Positions 50,649 to 60,248 of a DNA stretch of 64,000 nt are shown here, in pieces (the first letter of the stretch is position 1; each line of letters opens with the position of its first letter). The stretch comes from JALEFZ01 sp039817415 (GTDB taxonomy: Bacteria > Bacteroidota > Bacteroidia > J057). The stretch is taken from assembly GCA_039817415.1 (NCBI GenBank), contig JBCBVV010000011.1, positions 97,928 through 161,927 on the forward strand, written 5' to 3'. Both the position numbers and the translations under genes were made by a program. The notes below the pieces were generated by a model, which saw nothing but the letters and a program-made list of their open reading frames with translations, searched no databases and was not told where the DNA came from.

Positions 50649-50790
50649 TATGGAAGCGGTATGGGGTATGTTGTGGATGAGTTACCCTTTTGCTTAATAT
50701 TCCTTGGGAATATGAAAGTTTGGTCTGGAACTAAGCAGGAGAAGGGAAATATTTCTGTTTATTCCCTTGTCTTTGCCTCGATCAATTTTC

Positions 50791-51711
50791 CTATTTCCGA
50801 TCTTGGACTGTCTTCATGAGCTGGAAAAACTCAGCCTTCATCTTTGCCGCATCTATGGCAGAATAGTAATGAATCTTTCTTTCTCCATAATCTTTAGAAG
50901 TCGTAATGGTTTTTTGGGTGGTCCAATCCGGAAAAAGGATAGCCTGTATCAAGGCGAGATCCCATAGGACTCTTTCTTGCCTTCCTCCATCCAAATGGTC
51001 GTACCAACGATCTAATAGCAACTTGCTCAGTCGATTGTCCTTAGGTAGTGCCTTTTCTGTCTCTTCATAGGAGAAAACCATGTTCACGGCCACATTGGTA
51101 GGCATGATGTGTAAGGCCACCTTTGACATGAGTACAACCTCTACCGCCTGCTGATCCATCATGCAATTAAAATCCTGTCTTTTCAATATGCCTCTATCAA
51201 AATCATAGGTCGTTCCCAGCCAATACAAGTTGATTTTTGAAGCCACCGTTGAATCTATATAAATCGCAGACGCGACATTGGTTAATGCCCCTAAGGCTAC
51301 GATGCTCAGCTTTTCATTTTCAGCTAGCAACTTAGTCTGTTTGATGATTTCATAAGTAGCCGCTGAGTGTTGTGCCATATCTCCCCAGTCAAACATTCGA
51401 TTGACCCCGCCCCGTCTGGTTTGGATGTTCAGGCCCATTTCCCCAAGTAATACTTGGTTTAAACGGTGGCTATTTTCCATGCTGTGTGGAATGGCCCATT
51501 GACTGGATTGCCACTGGACGGCGTTTAGACAAATGATATTCCATGAAGGTTCCACAAGAGCTCTGGCTAAAGCATAATAATCGTCCACTTCATTTCCGGT
51601 ATCAGCATCGAGCATAATGTTTTGCTTGCTCTCCCCTTGGGAAATACCTGCTAATGGAAAACAAAAAGAAGCTAGGAGGAGGATGAGAAGGTAGGGGCTT
51701 GTATTGATCAT
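50791..51711 (-). CDS. exported inosine/uridine-preferring nucleoside hydrolase family protein
   Basis: A signal peptide (about residues 1-25) is followed by MLDADTGNEVDDYYAL (33-48), whose Asp cluster D35, D37, D43 and D44 binds the calcium of the IUNH family. LSIVALGALTNVASAI and GGRQERVLWDLALIQAILFP fit the later active-site segments. The family splits nucleosides into ribose and base; exported Bacteroidota members often act in salvage or on cellulosic sugars. Its neighbours give no clear pathway. Confidence 0.88.
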   Translation of the reverse strand: MINTSPYLLILLLASFCFPLAGISQGESKQNIMLDADTGNEVDDYYALARALVEPSWNIICLNAVQWQSSQWAIPHSMENSHRLNQVLLGEMGLNIQTRRGGVNRMFDWGDMAQHSAATYEIIKQTKLLAENEKLSIVALGALTNVASAIYIDSTVASKINLYWLGTTYDFDRGILKRQDFNCMMDQQAVEVVLMSKVALHIMPTNVAVNMVFSYEETEKALPKDNRLSKLLLDRWYDHLDGGRQERVLWDLALIQAILFPDWTTQKTITTSKDYGERKIHYYSAIDAAKMKAEFFQLMKTVQDRK

Positions 51712-51799
51712 GATCTATAGGGATTAGGGTCTTTCTTTAGTGGAAGGACGTTTTAGTAATCTAGGCAAATAGAAAAATAGAGAAAAAGAAAAGAGGCTG

Positions 51800-52261
51800 T
51801 TATTGATCTTTCTGCTCCAGTTCCAACCAACGCTCATAGGAAATGATTCCATTTTCAGGCTTCCCTTTTCCTTCCAATATTCCAATAAACTCAAGGAAAT
51901 GTCCATCAGGATCCTTGAAGTAAATGGCGATGGCGGGCATCCAAGCAAATACCATCGGTCTGTCTGTTCCGTCTCCGAGAAAGTTCCAGTAATCCAGCTT
52001 CCGCTCTTTAAGGTAAGGAATGGATTCATGAAGGATCCATTCGGGCTCACACTCAAAGGCGAAATGTCTGAGGTCAATTTCCTCCTTGGGTTTTTCCCAA
52101 AGCCCAAGCATGGCTTGTTTGTCTTGGCCAATCCAGAAGAAGGCGGCTCTTCGAGCTTCCTCATAGTGGCACTGTTTCAAGCCAAGAGTTTCTCCATAGA
52201 ATTTGATGGAACGATCGAGCTTCTCAACGTACAGATGGGTTTCGAATAGGCCTTTGATCAT
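51800..52261 (-). CDS. VOC-family (glyoxalase/bleomycin-resistance-like) protein
   Basis: The 153 residues show the two-module VOC fold: LFETHLYVEKLDRSIKFYGE with the glyoxalase opening, AFFWIGQDKQAMLGLWE, and the second module HFAFECEPEWILHESIPYLK, ending IAIYFKDPDGHFLEFIGILE. His9 and the terminal Glu in LEFIG are typical metal ligands. Cytoplasmic. Function could be glyoxalase, dioxygenase or thiol-transfer; undecided. Confidence 0.87.
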   Translation of the reverse strand: MIKGLFETHLYVEKLDRSIKFYGETLGLKQCHYEEARRAAFFWIGQDKQAMLGLWEKPKEEIDLRHFAFECEPEWILHESIPYLKERKLDYWNFLGDGTDRPMVFAWMPAIAIYFKDPDGHFLEFIGILEGKGKPENGIISYERWLELEQKDQ

Positions 52262-52323
52262 ACTGATTTATTTACTTCGAATTCAAGTAGCTTGTTGTGG
52301 AGGTACCTTAACGTTAGGTAAGC

Positions 52324-52701
52324 TCAAGGCGCATGGACAAGTGCTTGAAATCCTCCATATAGCATCCTACTGGCATCAAATATGACTTTTTCTGGATGAA
52401 CTAGGGGGGAGATGATTTCGGCCATTCTCGGATCTTGGGGAACCTTTTGATTGGCTGTGTCACGTGTCTCCTTTGAGGGAAATACTACCCAGCCAAATAC
52501 AACTGTCTCATTCTCCTGAAGGTGAACTAGCTCTGCAAAGGAACGTGTACCCTCTACATGTAGATCCTCCCCTACATATTCAAAGTAGGCCAATGCCCCA
52601 TATTCCTTCCAAATCTTTGCCACCTCTTTGGCTATCTCTTTGTACACATCAAGGTCAGCTATAGCGAGTGGGAAGACGAATCCATCAATATAATTTGCCA
52701 T
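52324..52701 (-). CDS. DUF1428 (YbaA-like) protein
   Basis: The start at 52701 (MANYIDGFVFPLAIADLDVY) yields 125 residues. The opening, KEVAKIWKEYGALAYFEYVG, LVHLQENETVVFGWVVFPSK and VPQDPRMAEIISPLVHPEKV are the full DUF1428 pattern. The fold is dimeric alpha/beta-barrel-like and of unknown role, often with stress genes. It lies 62 bp upstream of the VOC gene on the same strand. Confidence 0.88.
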   Translation of the reverse strand: MANYIDGFVFPLAIADLDVYKEIAKEVAKIWKEYGALAYFEYVGEDLHVEGTRSFAELVHLQENETVVFGWVVFPSKETRDTANQKVPQDPRMAEIISPLVHPEKVIFDASRMLYGGFQALVHAP

Positions 52702-52774
52702 GGCTTCAATCACTTTTCTGTCTAAGCCTAGCTGTATGTAGGCTTACCATGTTTGTATTAAGCGTTTTTGAGAC

Positions 52775-54211
52775 TTACTTCACCTTTTTTCCATAATTGT
52801 CCCAAAATCGAAGACCCGTGACTTTTCCTTCTTCGAAGAGGAAGGTGTAATAGGTCCCGCTGTTTTGGTTGAAGTAGAGGCTATCATTCTCTGGAAGTAG
52901 GGTAATGGGGTCTGCCGCAAATTCTCCGCCTACTTCAAAGCCCTTATCCTTGATGGTAACAATAGCTTTCCCGAATTCTGGAAAATCGTATGTGCCTTCC
53001 ATGGGTTTACGTGCCTCGATGGAGGTTGGATGAACGGTACGTATCATGGGTTCTACCCCGTCTAGGTCATATTCTTTGGCGATGCTCAACAAGATTTCCT
53101 GCATGATGCTGCCATTGTCCGAGTTGACCATGATAACCACAGCTGTAGGTTGATTTTTCCATGCAATTAAGTTGGCACGGAATCCCTCATCTGCGCCCCC
53201 ATGACCGAAAGTATGCTCGTTGACAACTGGACCTAGTCCATGATCATTCATACCGGGAGTCAACATCTCATCGACGGTAGCTACTTTCAGCAGGCCATCC
53301 TCTTTGTTTTGAGAGATCTTCTGAATTTCCTGTGCATATCGAATCAATTGGGAAGGAGTCGTCCAAAGGCCAGCTGCTGCCATTTCTGGGTAAATTGGCC
53401 ATTTGCCTTCCACCTCATTTCCATTCGAACGATACCCTGTAGCAGCAATGGCATGATAAGCTTGGGGAAGGGGATTGGCGAAGGTGCTAGCAGTCATGCC
53501 CAGCGGATCGAGGACATGTTCCTGCATGAGTTCAGGATAGGATGTATTCTCCAAATCGGTGATCATCAATTGCATGACAGTATAGCCTCCTCCTGAATAC
53601 ATCCAGCTTTCCCCAGGTTCCTTATATACACGTACGGAATCGGTATTTCCTTTTCCATCTAATACTTCCACCACAGAAGGGATGGTATCCCCTTTGTCAT
53701 ATCCAGGAAACCCCCATACAGTTAAACCAGCTGTATGATTGAGTATCCTTCGGATGGTTACTTTTTCATTCGTGCTAAACTCATTATCAGGTACTTTCCA
53801 GCTTGTCAGGTAGTCGTTTACATTGGCATCAATGCTAATGAGGCCTTCCTCTGCCAACTGATGTGCCCTAAGAGCTGCCACAGGTTTGCTGATGGAACCT
53901 GCTAAAAACATCGTTTTATCTGTAACAGGACGATTTTCAGAACTATCCGCCATCCCATATCCTTTTGCCCATTCCAATTTGCCCTCGTGCACCACAGCTA
54001 CGCTGACACCTGGAATCCCTAGTTCTTTCAGCCTTTCCTCAATGTTATAGGTAGGAATGCTATCTCCCCCTAGCCCGCGGATTTGAAGGTTGTGTTGTAA
54101 ACCATTTTCAATTCTGGCTATTCTTTCTTCAAGAAGCTTGCTATTGTCTTCTGCCTTGGGTGTACAAGCGACGAACAACAAAAGGATAAGAATTGGGGTC
54201 AGCTTTTTCAT
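52775..54211 (-). CDS. serine hydrolase lipoprotein with C-terminal extra domain, class C beta-lactamase fold
   Basis: The start at 54211 gives a lipobox (LFVAC, Cys16). The SxxK is SISK at 106-109 (LAGSISKPVAALR), followed by RILNHTAGLTVWG, YSGGGYTVMQ and HGGADEGF, the last one at the place of KTG. The 478 residues include a DUF3471-like C-terminal beta-domain (DFPEFGKAIVTIKDKGFEVG). The substrate is unknown. Fourth member of this family in the window, and with 41751-43400 the second one with a C-terminal tail. Confidence 0.9.
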   Translation of the reverse strand: MKKLTPILILLLFVACTPKAEDNSKLLEERIARIENGLQHNLQIRGLGGDSIPTYNIEERLKELGIPGVSVAVVHEGKLEWAKGYGMADSSENRPVTDKTMFLAGSISKPVAALRAHQLAEEGLISIDANVNDYLTSWKVPDNEFSTNEKVTIRRILNHTAGLTVWGFPGYDKGDTIPSVVEVLDGKGNTDSVRVYKEPGESWMYSGGGYTVMQLMITDLENTSYPELMQEHVLDPLGMTASTFANPLPQAYHAIAATGYRSNGNEVEGKWPIYPEMAAAGLWTTPSQLIRYAQEIQKISQNKEDGLLKVATVDEMLTPGMNDHGLGPVVNEHTFGHGGADEGFRANLIAWKNQPTAVVIMVNSDNGSIMQEILLSIAKEYDLDGVEPMIRTVHPTSIEARKPMEGTYDFPEFGKAIVTIKDKGFEVGGEFAADPITLLPENDSLYFNQNSGTYYTFLFEEGKVTGLRFWDNYGKKVK

Positions 54212-54507
54212 AGGAAGTGGATAAGAATGACTGGTAGATACTGATTGAAGCAATCCGGTTGCTATGCTATGCAAGGATAAGTTGCCTTTGTTTTTCTTTG
54301 GAATAAGAATGTACAATTCTGAGCTTCAAAGGAAAAATAAACTGGATTCATGAAGTTTCAGGAAATGGGAGATTATTTTAAGGAAAACTCATATAAAATA
54401 CTCTTGAACGTAGAATGAAGGGGATTTAGGATTCTAGTTTGTACATAATTTGGGATGGCTGCAGTCTGTTTATTAGCAAGAATCCCTTTTAGGATAGTGA
54501 TTTTCTT

Positions 54508-55782
54508 TTACACGAATCGCTTGATTTTTTTCGCTGCTCTGATTCCACTCAGGTAGGCGCCGTGTACGGTTCCTCTATATTTTTTGATGGTGTGTTCTCC
54601 TGCGAAAAAGATCTTGTTGTCAACATCTTCTTTGAGGAGTTTATAGCCCTTGCTTCCTAAACCTGGCCTAGCAAAAGAATAGGAACCGAAGGTGTAAGGA
54701 TTTTCATGCCATTTGGTTCTGAGCATATGGGTAGGTTGGGGGATGTCATTGCCATACATCTTTTTGAGGTGAGTCATGATCTGCTCCACAATATCCGCAT
54801 CCGTCATTTCTTCGGTGAGCACAGCGTAATCCCCATAGGCAAAGGTCATGAGCGCATTGGCCTTGGTAAAGGTCTTCATGTTGAGGAATAGATTGAACTT
54901 ACCTTTCTCCTCAGGGGTATAGCCGATATACTGGATCTCTTCCTCCCAAAATGCCTGATCCCAAGTCAACAGAAATTTATTAACCACGCCCATTCCTAAC
55001 CCATCTATAGCTTGTTGGGTGATGGGAGGCAAAGGGGGGGTGAAGGTGATCACCTCCTTTTTTAACACGCCCAATGGGACGGTTAGCAGCACATGATCCG
55101 CTGTGAAAACTCCTTGATGGGTTTGGATGGAAATCTTTTCTCCAGAGTAATCAATTCCGACAACTTTGGTCTGTAAACGAATGTCTAATCCTTCTTTCAA
55201 GTAATTGACAAGGGTATCATAGCCATTAGAAACAATGACGTCTTCTCCTTTAAATTCCTTGTCATCGTAAAAATCTGTAGAGGATAGCATCTTAATATCT
55301 CCCCCCGTATCAAATTCTAGGTAGGCGGATAGCATATAAGTCCACAGGCGGTTGTGTTGATATTGTGGATAATCTCGGTAGAAGACCTCTCCAAAGCTCA
55401 TGTCCTTTTGTCCGTCCAGTTCCTCAAGGATTTCTTGATAGCGCTCCTCTGCCTGCCCAATAATATCCTCCGAATAGCGCGAGCCATCCATGTCATATGC
55501 TACAAAACTTTCATCATCTGTGAGAAAGGTTGTTGCACCAGCCTCTTTGGCCAGTTCTGTGATCGGATTTTTGATCGGGCCATGTATCCAGCTGGCGCCT
55601 TCGTCAACGGCTATTCCTAGGCTTCGGTTGGTTTTTAAGCGGCCTCCTACTCGTTCTTGTGCTTCTAAGAGAATGGGGTTGTAGCCTTTTTCTTGAAGAA
55701 ATTTTGCCGCACCTAGTCCAGCTATACCTGCACCAACGATAATGATTTCACCTTTTGCCTTGCTTGTTTGTGAAGATGCCAT
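54508..55782 (-). CDS. flavin monoamine oxidase family protein
   Basis: The start at 55782 (MASSQTSKAKGEIIIVGAGI) gives 424 residues with the FAD dinucleotide fold GAGIAG (17-22), Glu40, RVGGRLK (44-50) and the ending FFAGEHTIKKYRGTVHGAYL, the full amine-oxidase/polyamine-oxidase pattern. ASWIHGPIKNPI is typical of polyamine oxidases (plant- and fungal-like). No covalent-flavin cysteine is visible. It oxidises amines to aldehydes. An AraC regulator gene lies 121 bp upstream and may control it. Confidence 0.9.
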   Translation of the reverse strand: MASSQTSKAKGEIIIVGAGIAGLGAAKFLQEKGYNPILLEAQERVGGRLKTNRSLGIAVDEGASWIHGPIKNPITELAKEAGATTFLTDDESFVAYDMDGSRYSEDIIGQAEERYQEILEELDGQKDMSFGEVFYRDYPQYQHNRLWTYMLSAYLEFDTGGDIKMLSSTDFYDDKEFKGEDVIVSNGYDTLVNYLKEGLDIRLQTKVVGIDYSGEKISIQTHQGVFTADHVLLTVPLGVLKKEVITFTPPLPPITQQAIDGLGMGVVNKFLLTWDQAFWEEEIQYIGYTPEEKGKFNLFLNMKTFTKANALMTFAYGDYAVLTEEMTDADIVEQIMTHLKKMYGNDIPQPTHMLRTKWHENPYTFGSYSFARPGLGSKGYKLLKEDVDNKIFFAGEHTIKKYRGTVHGAYLSGIRAAKKIKRFV

Positions 55783-55903
55783 ATTACAAGATAAAAGAAT
55801 GGGGGAGAGGGGGCTAATATATTTGCTAGAAACAGTTGAGCAACAAAAAAATAGCTCCTTCAAGAGGCCATTTAGCTGAGATGTTGTAGGGTTCTCAAGG
55901 GTC

Positions 55904-56827
55904 TCAATTCATCCTGTACTTTTCTCGATACTCTGATGGGCTAAGGCCTTCTTTCTTTTTGAACAAACGGGAAAAATACTGAGGATACTCGAATCCCAAT
56001 TCATAGGCGACTTCAGCTATACTTTTGTTGGGATTTAACAGAATGTTTTTGGCTTCATCGATCAGATAAAGGTGTAAATGCTCTGTAGTGGTTTTACCTG
56101 TTTCCTTTTTGAGGGTATCACTGAGGTAACGCCTGGAAACAGCCATCTTTTCAGCCAAATACTCAATGCTAGGAACACCCTTTGCCTGTAGCTGCCCTGA
56201 TTCAAAATAGTCTTCGAGTTGATGGTTAAATCTTTCTAGCAAATCATTTGAGATTTCTTTTCTGTGGAGGAATTGCCTTTCGTAAAAGCGGTTGGCGTAT
56301 CTGAGCAAGGTACTCAAGTGAGATACAATGATGTCTTTGCTAAATTCATCTTGGTTGTTGCGATACTCTATCTCAATATTGTCCACAATGGATTCCATTT
56401 GGCTTTCTTCCCTAGGTGAAAGATGTAAAGCTTCATTGATTGTGTAAGAAAAGAAACCGTACTTCTTTATTTGGTGAGCTAATTCCGTCCCTTTGATAAA
56501 ATCTTCATGAAAATTGATTGAGAATCCTGTTTGTTGGAAAACCAGGCTATTGTCCCATTGTAACACTTGTCTTGGGGCCATAAATACCATGGCTCCATTG
56601 GTAAAGTCATATTTTGTGCGGCCATAAGTTAAGTTGCCCGTTACTATTTTTTTCAAGCTAATGGTATAGCAATCATGGGTGATAGGGGGGGAACTTTCCC
56701 TTGGGCAAGGCAGGAAATCCTGACCTTTTGCAGATAAGACACTCAACATGGGATGTTCAGGGCTTGGCAACTGCATATATTCGAAATAGGCTGATAGCGT
56801 TTTGAAATGATTCATCTTCTCATCCAT
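55904..56827 (-). CDS. AraC-family transcriptional regulator
   Basis: The 307-residue protein has an N-terminal sensory half and a C-terminal double helix-turn-helix, IEYLAEKMAVSRRYLSDTLK and IAEVAYELGFEYPQYFSRLF, then LSPSEYREKY. The Cys in the N-terminal PCPRESSPPITHDCY segment could sense a ligand. It stands between the amine oxidase gene and an SDR/membrane pair and most probably regulates one of them. Confidence 0.9.
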   Translation of the reverse strand: MDEKMNHFKTLSAYFEYMQLPSPEHPMLSVLSAKGQDFLPCPRESSPPITHDCYTISLKKIVTGNLTYGRTKYDFTNGAMVFMAPRQVLQWDNSLVFQQTGFSINFHEDFIKGTELAHQIKKYGFFSYTINEALHLSPREESQMESIVDNIEIEYRNNQDEFSKDIIVSHLSTLLRYANRFYERQFLHRKEISNDLLERFNHQLEDYFESGQLQAKGVPSIEYLAEKMAVSRRYLSDTLKKETGKTTTEHLHLYLIDEAKNILLNPNKSIAEVAYELGFEYPQYFSRLFKKKEGLSPSEYREKYRMN

Positions 56828-56929
56828 GTTACATTAATATTCCATTTTTCCCTCCCGTATGGGGGTAAGGTCTGTTTTGGTGACTTGGAGTAGGGTTCTC
56901 TTGCGAATAGCGCTCGCCATTCCTCCAAA

Positions 56930-57442
56930 CTAGAATTGAGAGTGAGCTTTACCTAAATTTTCCTGATATACCTTCATCCTCGCATGAGCTTGACTGTCTA
57001 TGGATAAGATAACCACCATCATAGCAATTGTCGTGATGCTAATGGCTCGCCAGATTGGTGAATCTAAAAAAATGATCAAGCCGGCAGCTACTATGATAAT
57101 CACGGGAATAATTCTAAAGACTACCGTCTCGTATTCTTTGATCGTATGTTCTGCCCGTGATATTTCCTCTTGAATAAAGAAAGAAGCATCGTTTTGGTAG
57201 GTAGTTTCAAACGTCCTAAGCCTAGATTGGTTAGAATAGACCAATCCCAAGCCTATGATGAGCAATAAGCTACCAGCAACCAAGGTGGGATAAATAAAGG
57301 CTATGGCAATTGGAGTTTTCCCCATTTGCCAAAAAGCTATAGTCGCTCCGATAAATATAAAGCCAAAAAGGATGAAAAAAGCGGAGGAAAAAACTTCCTC
57401 CTTCGCCCATTCAAGAGATATTTTTAGGATATCCATACTCAT
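56930..57442 (-). CDS. four-helix membrane protein of unknown function
   Basis: The 170 residues contain two hydrophobic pairs (about 18-35 and 45-67, then 108-125 and 132-148), with a charged soluble stretch between (SFFIQEEISRAEHTIKEYE). No family was recognised. It is 19 bp downstream of the SDR gene and so likely cotranscribed. Confidence 0.7.
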   Translation of the reverse strand: MSMDILKISLEWAKEEVFSSAFFILFGFIFIGATIAFWQMGKTPIAIAFIYPTLVAGSLLLIIGLGLVYSNQSRLRTFETTYQNDASFFIQEEISRAEHTIKEYETVVFRIIPVIIIVAAGLIIFLDSPIWRAISITTIAMMVVILSIDSQAHARMKVYQENLGKAHSQF

Positions 57443-57461
57443 TCAACGTTCAGGTATTGAT

Positions 57462-58433
57462 TCAAAAATTCCACTTGAAATTTGTGGCTTCCTCCGATAC
57501 TTCCCATAGTTGGGTAGCAACAGCTTTGTCCTTGGCGTGTGGTTCTAAAATACATTCCCCCACTGGACCTCCTGTTTGCATTCTTTTTGTTGGACCAAAA
57601 TAAGCTTTTTGATCAAGCTGTTCCTCTGTGGCACACATAACCTCTGGATAGGCTCCTTTTTCAGCAGATTGGACCAAGGGAGTTCTAGACATGATGCCCC
57701 AAATAATCCTATCTCTTAGGCCGCCACTGTTTTCGATCAAAGAGGTGGCTGAAGCACCTGGATGGCAAACATATACCTCAACATCTTTTCCAGCCTCCTT
57801 AATTTTGTCTTGCAATTCGTAGGCAAACATGATCTGAGCTAATTTGCTATGACAGTAGGTATTCATGGGATGGTAGTTCTTGTCCCAGTTCATGTCTTCA
57901 AACTGCATAGTTTTGAGGCCCATTTTATAGCCTTCACTCCCAACTACGACTATGCGTCCCTTCGACTGGTTTATTTTCTCAAAGAGCATTCCACAGAGTA
58001 GAAAATGACCATAGTGATTGACTCCTAGCTGACTTTCAAAACCATCTTTGGTGAATTTCTGAGTAGGTACTTGAGCGATGGCAGCATTACAAATCAATGC
58101 ATCAATGTGGGGAATTATTTGAAGGACCTCCTCTGCCCCCTGACGTACAGAGGCAAGGTCCGCTAAATCCATCTTGATGAAGGAGATATCTATATTAGCT
58201 CCTAATTCTGCTTGTAAGTCATCAATAGCTTTGCTTGATTTCTTTTCGTTTCGATTAAGCATGATAACTCGCGCTCCCTTTTTCAATAATATCTTGCTTG
58301 CTTCATAGCCAGCTCCTGTATTAGCTCCTGTGATGAGGTAGGTTTTATCCGCTAAACTTTCTAAGCGATCAGGTGTCCACCCCTTTTTACCAAATTCTTT
58401 TGTGTTCATTTTTACTTGTTTTGGGTTCATCAT
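57462..58433 (-). CDS. short-chain dehydrogenase/reductase (retinol dehydrogenase-like)
   Basis: The 323-residue protein shows ITGANTGAGYEASKILLKKG as the NAD(P) site, DALICNAAIAQ for the NNAG-type motif, VVVGSEGYKMG for the catalytic serine, and YCHSKLAQ for YxxxK. The length over 300 and the wide C-terminal region place it with the retinol dehydrogenase/protochlorophyllide-reductase-like SDRs. The natural substrate is unknown. It starts an apparent two-gene unit with the membrane protein. Confidence 0.9.
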   Translation of the reverse strand: MMNPKQVKMNTKEFGKKGWTPDRLESLADKTYLITGANTGAGYEASKILLKKGARVIMLNRNEKKSSKAIDDLQAELGANIDISFIKMDLADLASVRQGAEEVLQIIPHIDALICNAAIAQVPTQKFTKDGFESQLGVNHYGHFLLCGMLFEKINQSKGRIVVVGSEGYKMGLKTMQFEDMNWDKNYHPMNTYCHSKLAQIMFAYELQDKIKEAGKDVEVYVCHPGASATSLIENSGGLRDRIIWGIMSRTPLVQSAEKGAYPEVMCATEEQLDQKAYFGPTKRMQTGGPVGECILEPHAKDKAVATQLWEVSEEATNFKWNF

Positions 58434-58823
58434 CGAACCCTACAAAAGTAGATTTGAAGCATGTACGAGCCCTTATACAGATTTTCGAATCTTGTATACA
58501 TTTTGGTTTTTCCAATGATGAGGGCTCTTGGGCAGAATTTTGGGATCAGCAAACGGGCTTAAGAGAAAAGATTTTCCAAATAGGGATAGGACTTTGTTGA
58601 TATGACCCAAGGAGTTTTCATATTTCAGGCCTATTTCATCAAGCTTTGTTGGGAGGAATTCACGCTTGTTGAAGGCTACATTCCCAACTACTTAGCATGA
58701 ATTGGCAAGTTTTTGTTCATCGCCAAGGGATAGGGTTGAAAGTCTGAAACCTCCTTTGGGTTCATGGTTTTGCTGTTTCTTTTGTTGGGTGGAGGATAAT
58801 TGAAGCGCTTTCGTTTAGAATCC
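58434..58823. other. intergenic region with an unassigned open plus-strand stretch
   Basis: The gap of about 390 bp carries the promoter of the SDR unit. A plus-strand frame (ending at 58600) is open for about 48 codons outside the SDR gene and contains NDEGSWAEFWDQQTGLREKI, but it has no start of its own and no recognised family. Nothing else is seen. Confidence 0.4.
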
Positions 58824-59807
58824 TTAGAATCGGCCTCTTACCTTAAAGGCTTCCAATTCATCCACGGTTATACGATCGTCAAAGGTGGTGATGTGGATGA
58901 GTTTTCCATCCATCATGAAGGCTTTTCCATATTGCTTGATAAAAGCTTGTTGCATCCGCTCATTACTGAGGAGTTTGTCTGCATATCGCTTAATGGCTCC
59001 ATCTGTGATGTCCACGGGTAAGCCGTAGGTGATGGCTTCGTCCACGTAGCTGTAAACCAGCCCTTCGTATTCTCTGTTGAACAGCTCTGGGGAAGCTAGC
59101 AAATCACACCCTATGACAACGCTGCCAGAAATGCCCATGATGCCGACGATGTCATTGGGATTGGTGAAGTCATTGAAGGCAAATTCCTGTAGATATTCGG
59201 CTTCTATGGCAGAGTACTGTGAATTGCCACTATGGGAAGTGTAGGCTCTTGTCTTGCTGGATAGGCCGTCTCGCTTAAGTTCGTAGGCAATTTCTTGCCA
59301 CACTTTCCTTTGATTTTGAGCTTGGTCTACAACCCGCCTCAAATGCATACTGCCTTCGTGATAGTAGGTCCACTGCTTGGGACTTGACCAACGTTTTTCT
59401 TCTACACAATAAACTGGGACACGGTTGCGAACGGTATTTGGCTGGAGGATGAAGTCCTTTGCAATCACTCTATCCTGTTTACCACCTTTAAGGATTTCCC
59501 CTGACATCAACATAATAGGTTGATTAGAAAGATTGTCCATGATCAATCTATTAACCCCAGCTCTGTCTCTGATGATCAATTGATTCGTTTCAATAGCATT
59601 TCTTAAGGATAGGTAATTTTGAGTATCTACTCTACCTGGGTTGTTTGCTTCTTCCAGAAAGGAAGGTCGTGAGCGAATGGGAACAAGCTTCAAGTTTTTA
59701 TAAGTAATGGCTGAAGCATAGTCCACCATAACATGGTCATAGGTGAACTGACCAAATAGGGGCATAGAAAGGACCACGCCCACAATAAAGAGGAAAGTAT
59801 AACGCAT
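58824..59807 (-). CDS. exported ARPP-1/DUF6569-like protein
   Basis: A signal peptide (MRYTFLFIVGVVLSMPLFGQ) is followed by YKNLKLVPIRSRPSFLEEAN and NYLSLRNAIETNQLIIRDRA, then NQPIMLMSGEILKGGKQDRV and IAKDFILQPNTVRNRVPVYC. This collinear order fits the ARPP-1 (DUF6569) family, whose role is unknown. The protein is secreted and 327 residues long. It lies alone, with no recognised partner. The family is from memory. Confidence 0.75.
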   Translation of the reverse strand: MRYTFLFIVGVVLSMPLFGQFTYDHVMVDYASAITYKNLKLVPIRSRPSFLEEANNPGRVDTQNYLSLRNAIETNQLIIRDRAGVNRLIMDNLSNQPIMLMSGEILKGGKQDRVIAKDFILQPNTVRNRVPVYCVEEKRWSSPKQWTYYHEGSMHLRRVVDQAQNQRKVWQEIAYELKRDGLSSKTRAYTSHSGNSQYSAIEAEYLQEFAFNDFTNPNDIVGIMGISGSVVIGCDLLASPELFNREYEGLVYSYVDEAITYGLPVDITDGAIKRYADKLLSNERMQQAFIKQYGKAFMMDGKLIHITTFDDRITVDELEAFKVRGRF

Positions 59808-60107
59808 AATTTGAGGAATTTTATATGACGGAATAATTTCTGATTTCTATTTAGAACGGAAATTCATTTTTACGGGTTTGAAAAATACAGATGATAAAAA
59901 TCTGCCTCAAAAAAGGCCTCTCAGTTCATTCAGAGGTGTTTATGGATGGCTTTTTTTCCAATGGAAATCAAAAAGTGATATTTGTCAGTAGGCTTGATGT
60001 GGGTGGAAGTGGCTATGAGTGGTCTGGAAAATTGATAGGTTAGTTATAATATATGGTCTGTTAATCAGAGAGTTATGTTTTTAGATTGGGTTGGAGAGAG
60101 AGAAGAA

Positions 60108-60142
60108 GGGATAAGGAGATCGATAGCTTCCCTCCTTATCCC
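60108..60142 (-). terminator. 11-bp perfect stem-loop downstream of GH16
   Basis: GGGATAAGGAG (60108-60118) and CTCCTTATCCC (60132-60142) form a perfect stem with a 13-nt loop, 107 nt past the minus-strand GH16 stop. The tail on the minus side is TTCTTCTCTCTC. A weaker stem, CCTCT/AGAGG (59917-59936) with CCTTTTTTG on its minus side, lies further downstream. Otherwise the 440-bp gap 59808-60248 holds no gene that I can support. Confidence 0.65.
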
Positions 60143-60248
60143 CAGAACATACATTTATCCAGTTTTTGGCAAGATTCGCTTGTCATTAATTAACAAATTC
60201 ATGATTAATAGAGATGATTGCGTAATCATATGTAGATGTTTTGTTGTG

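Noticed and set aside
51724..52164. A 146-codon minus-strand frame overlapping the VOC gene.
   Set aside because: The VOC frame (51800-52261) contains the complete fold; this one has no motif and is a shadow.
58373..58600. A 75-codon plus-strand frame near the SDR start.
   Set aside because: Its first third overlaps the SDR gene antisense, and the rest has no start or known motif; noted only as an open stretch.
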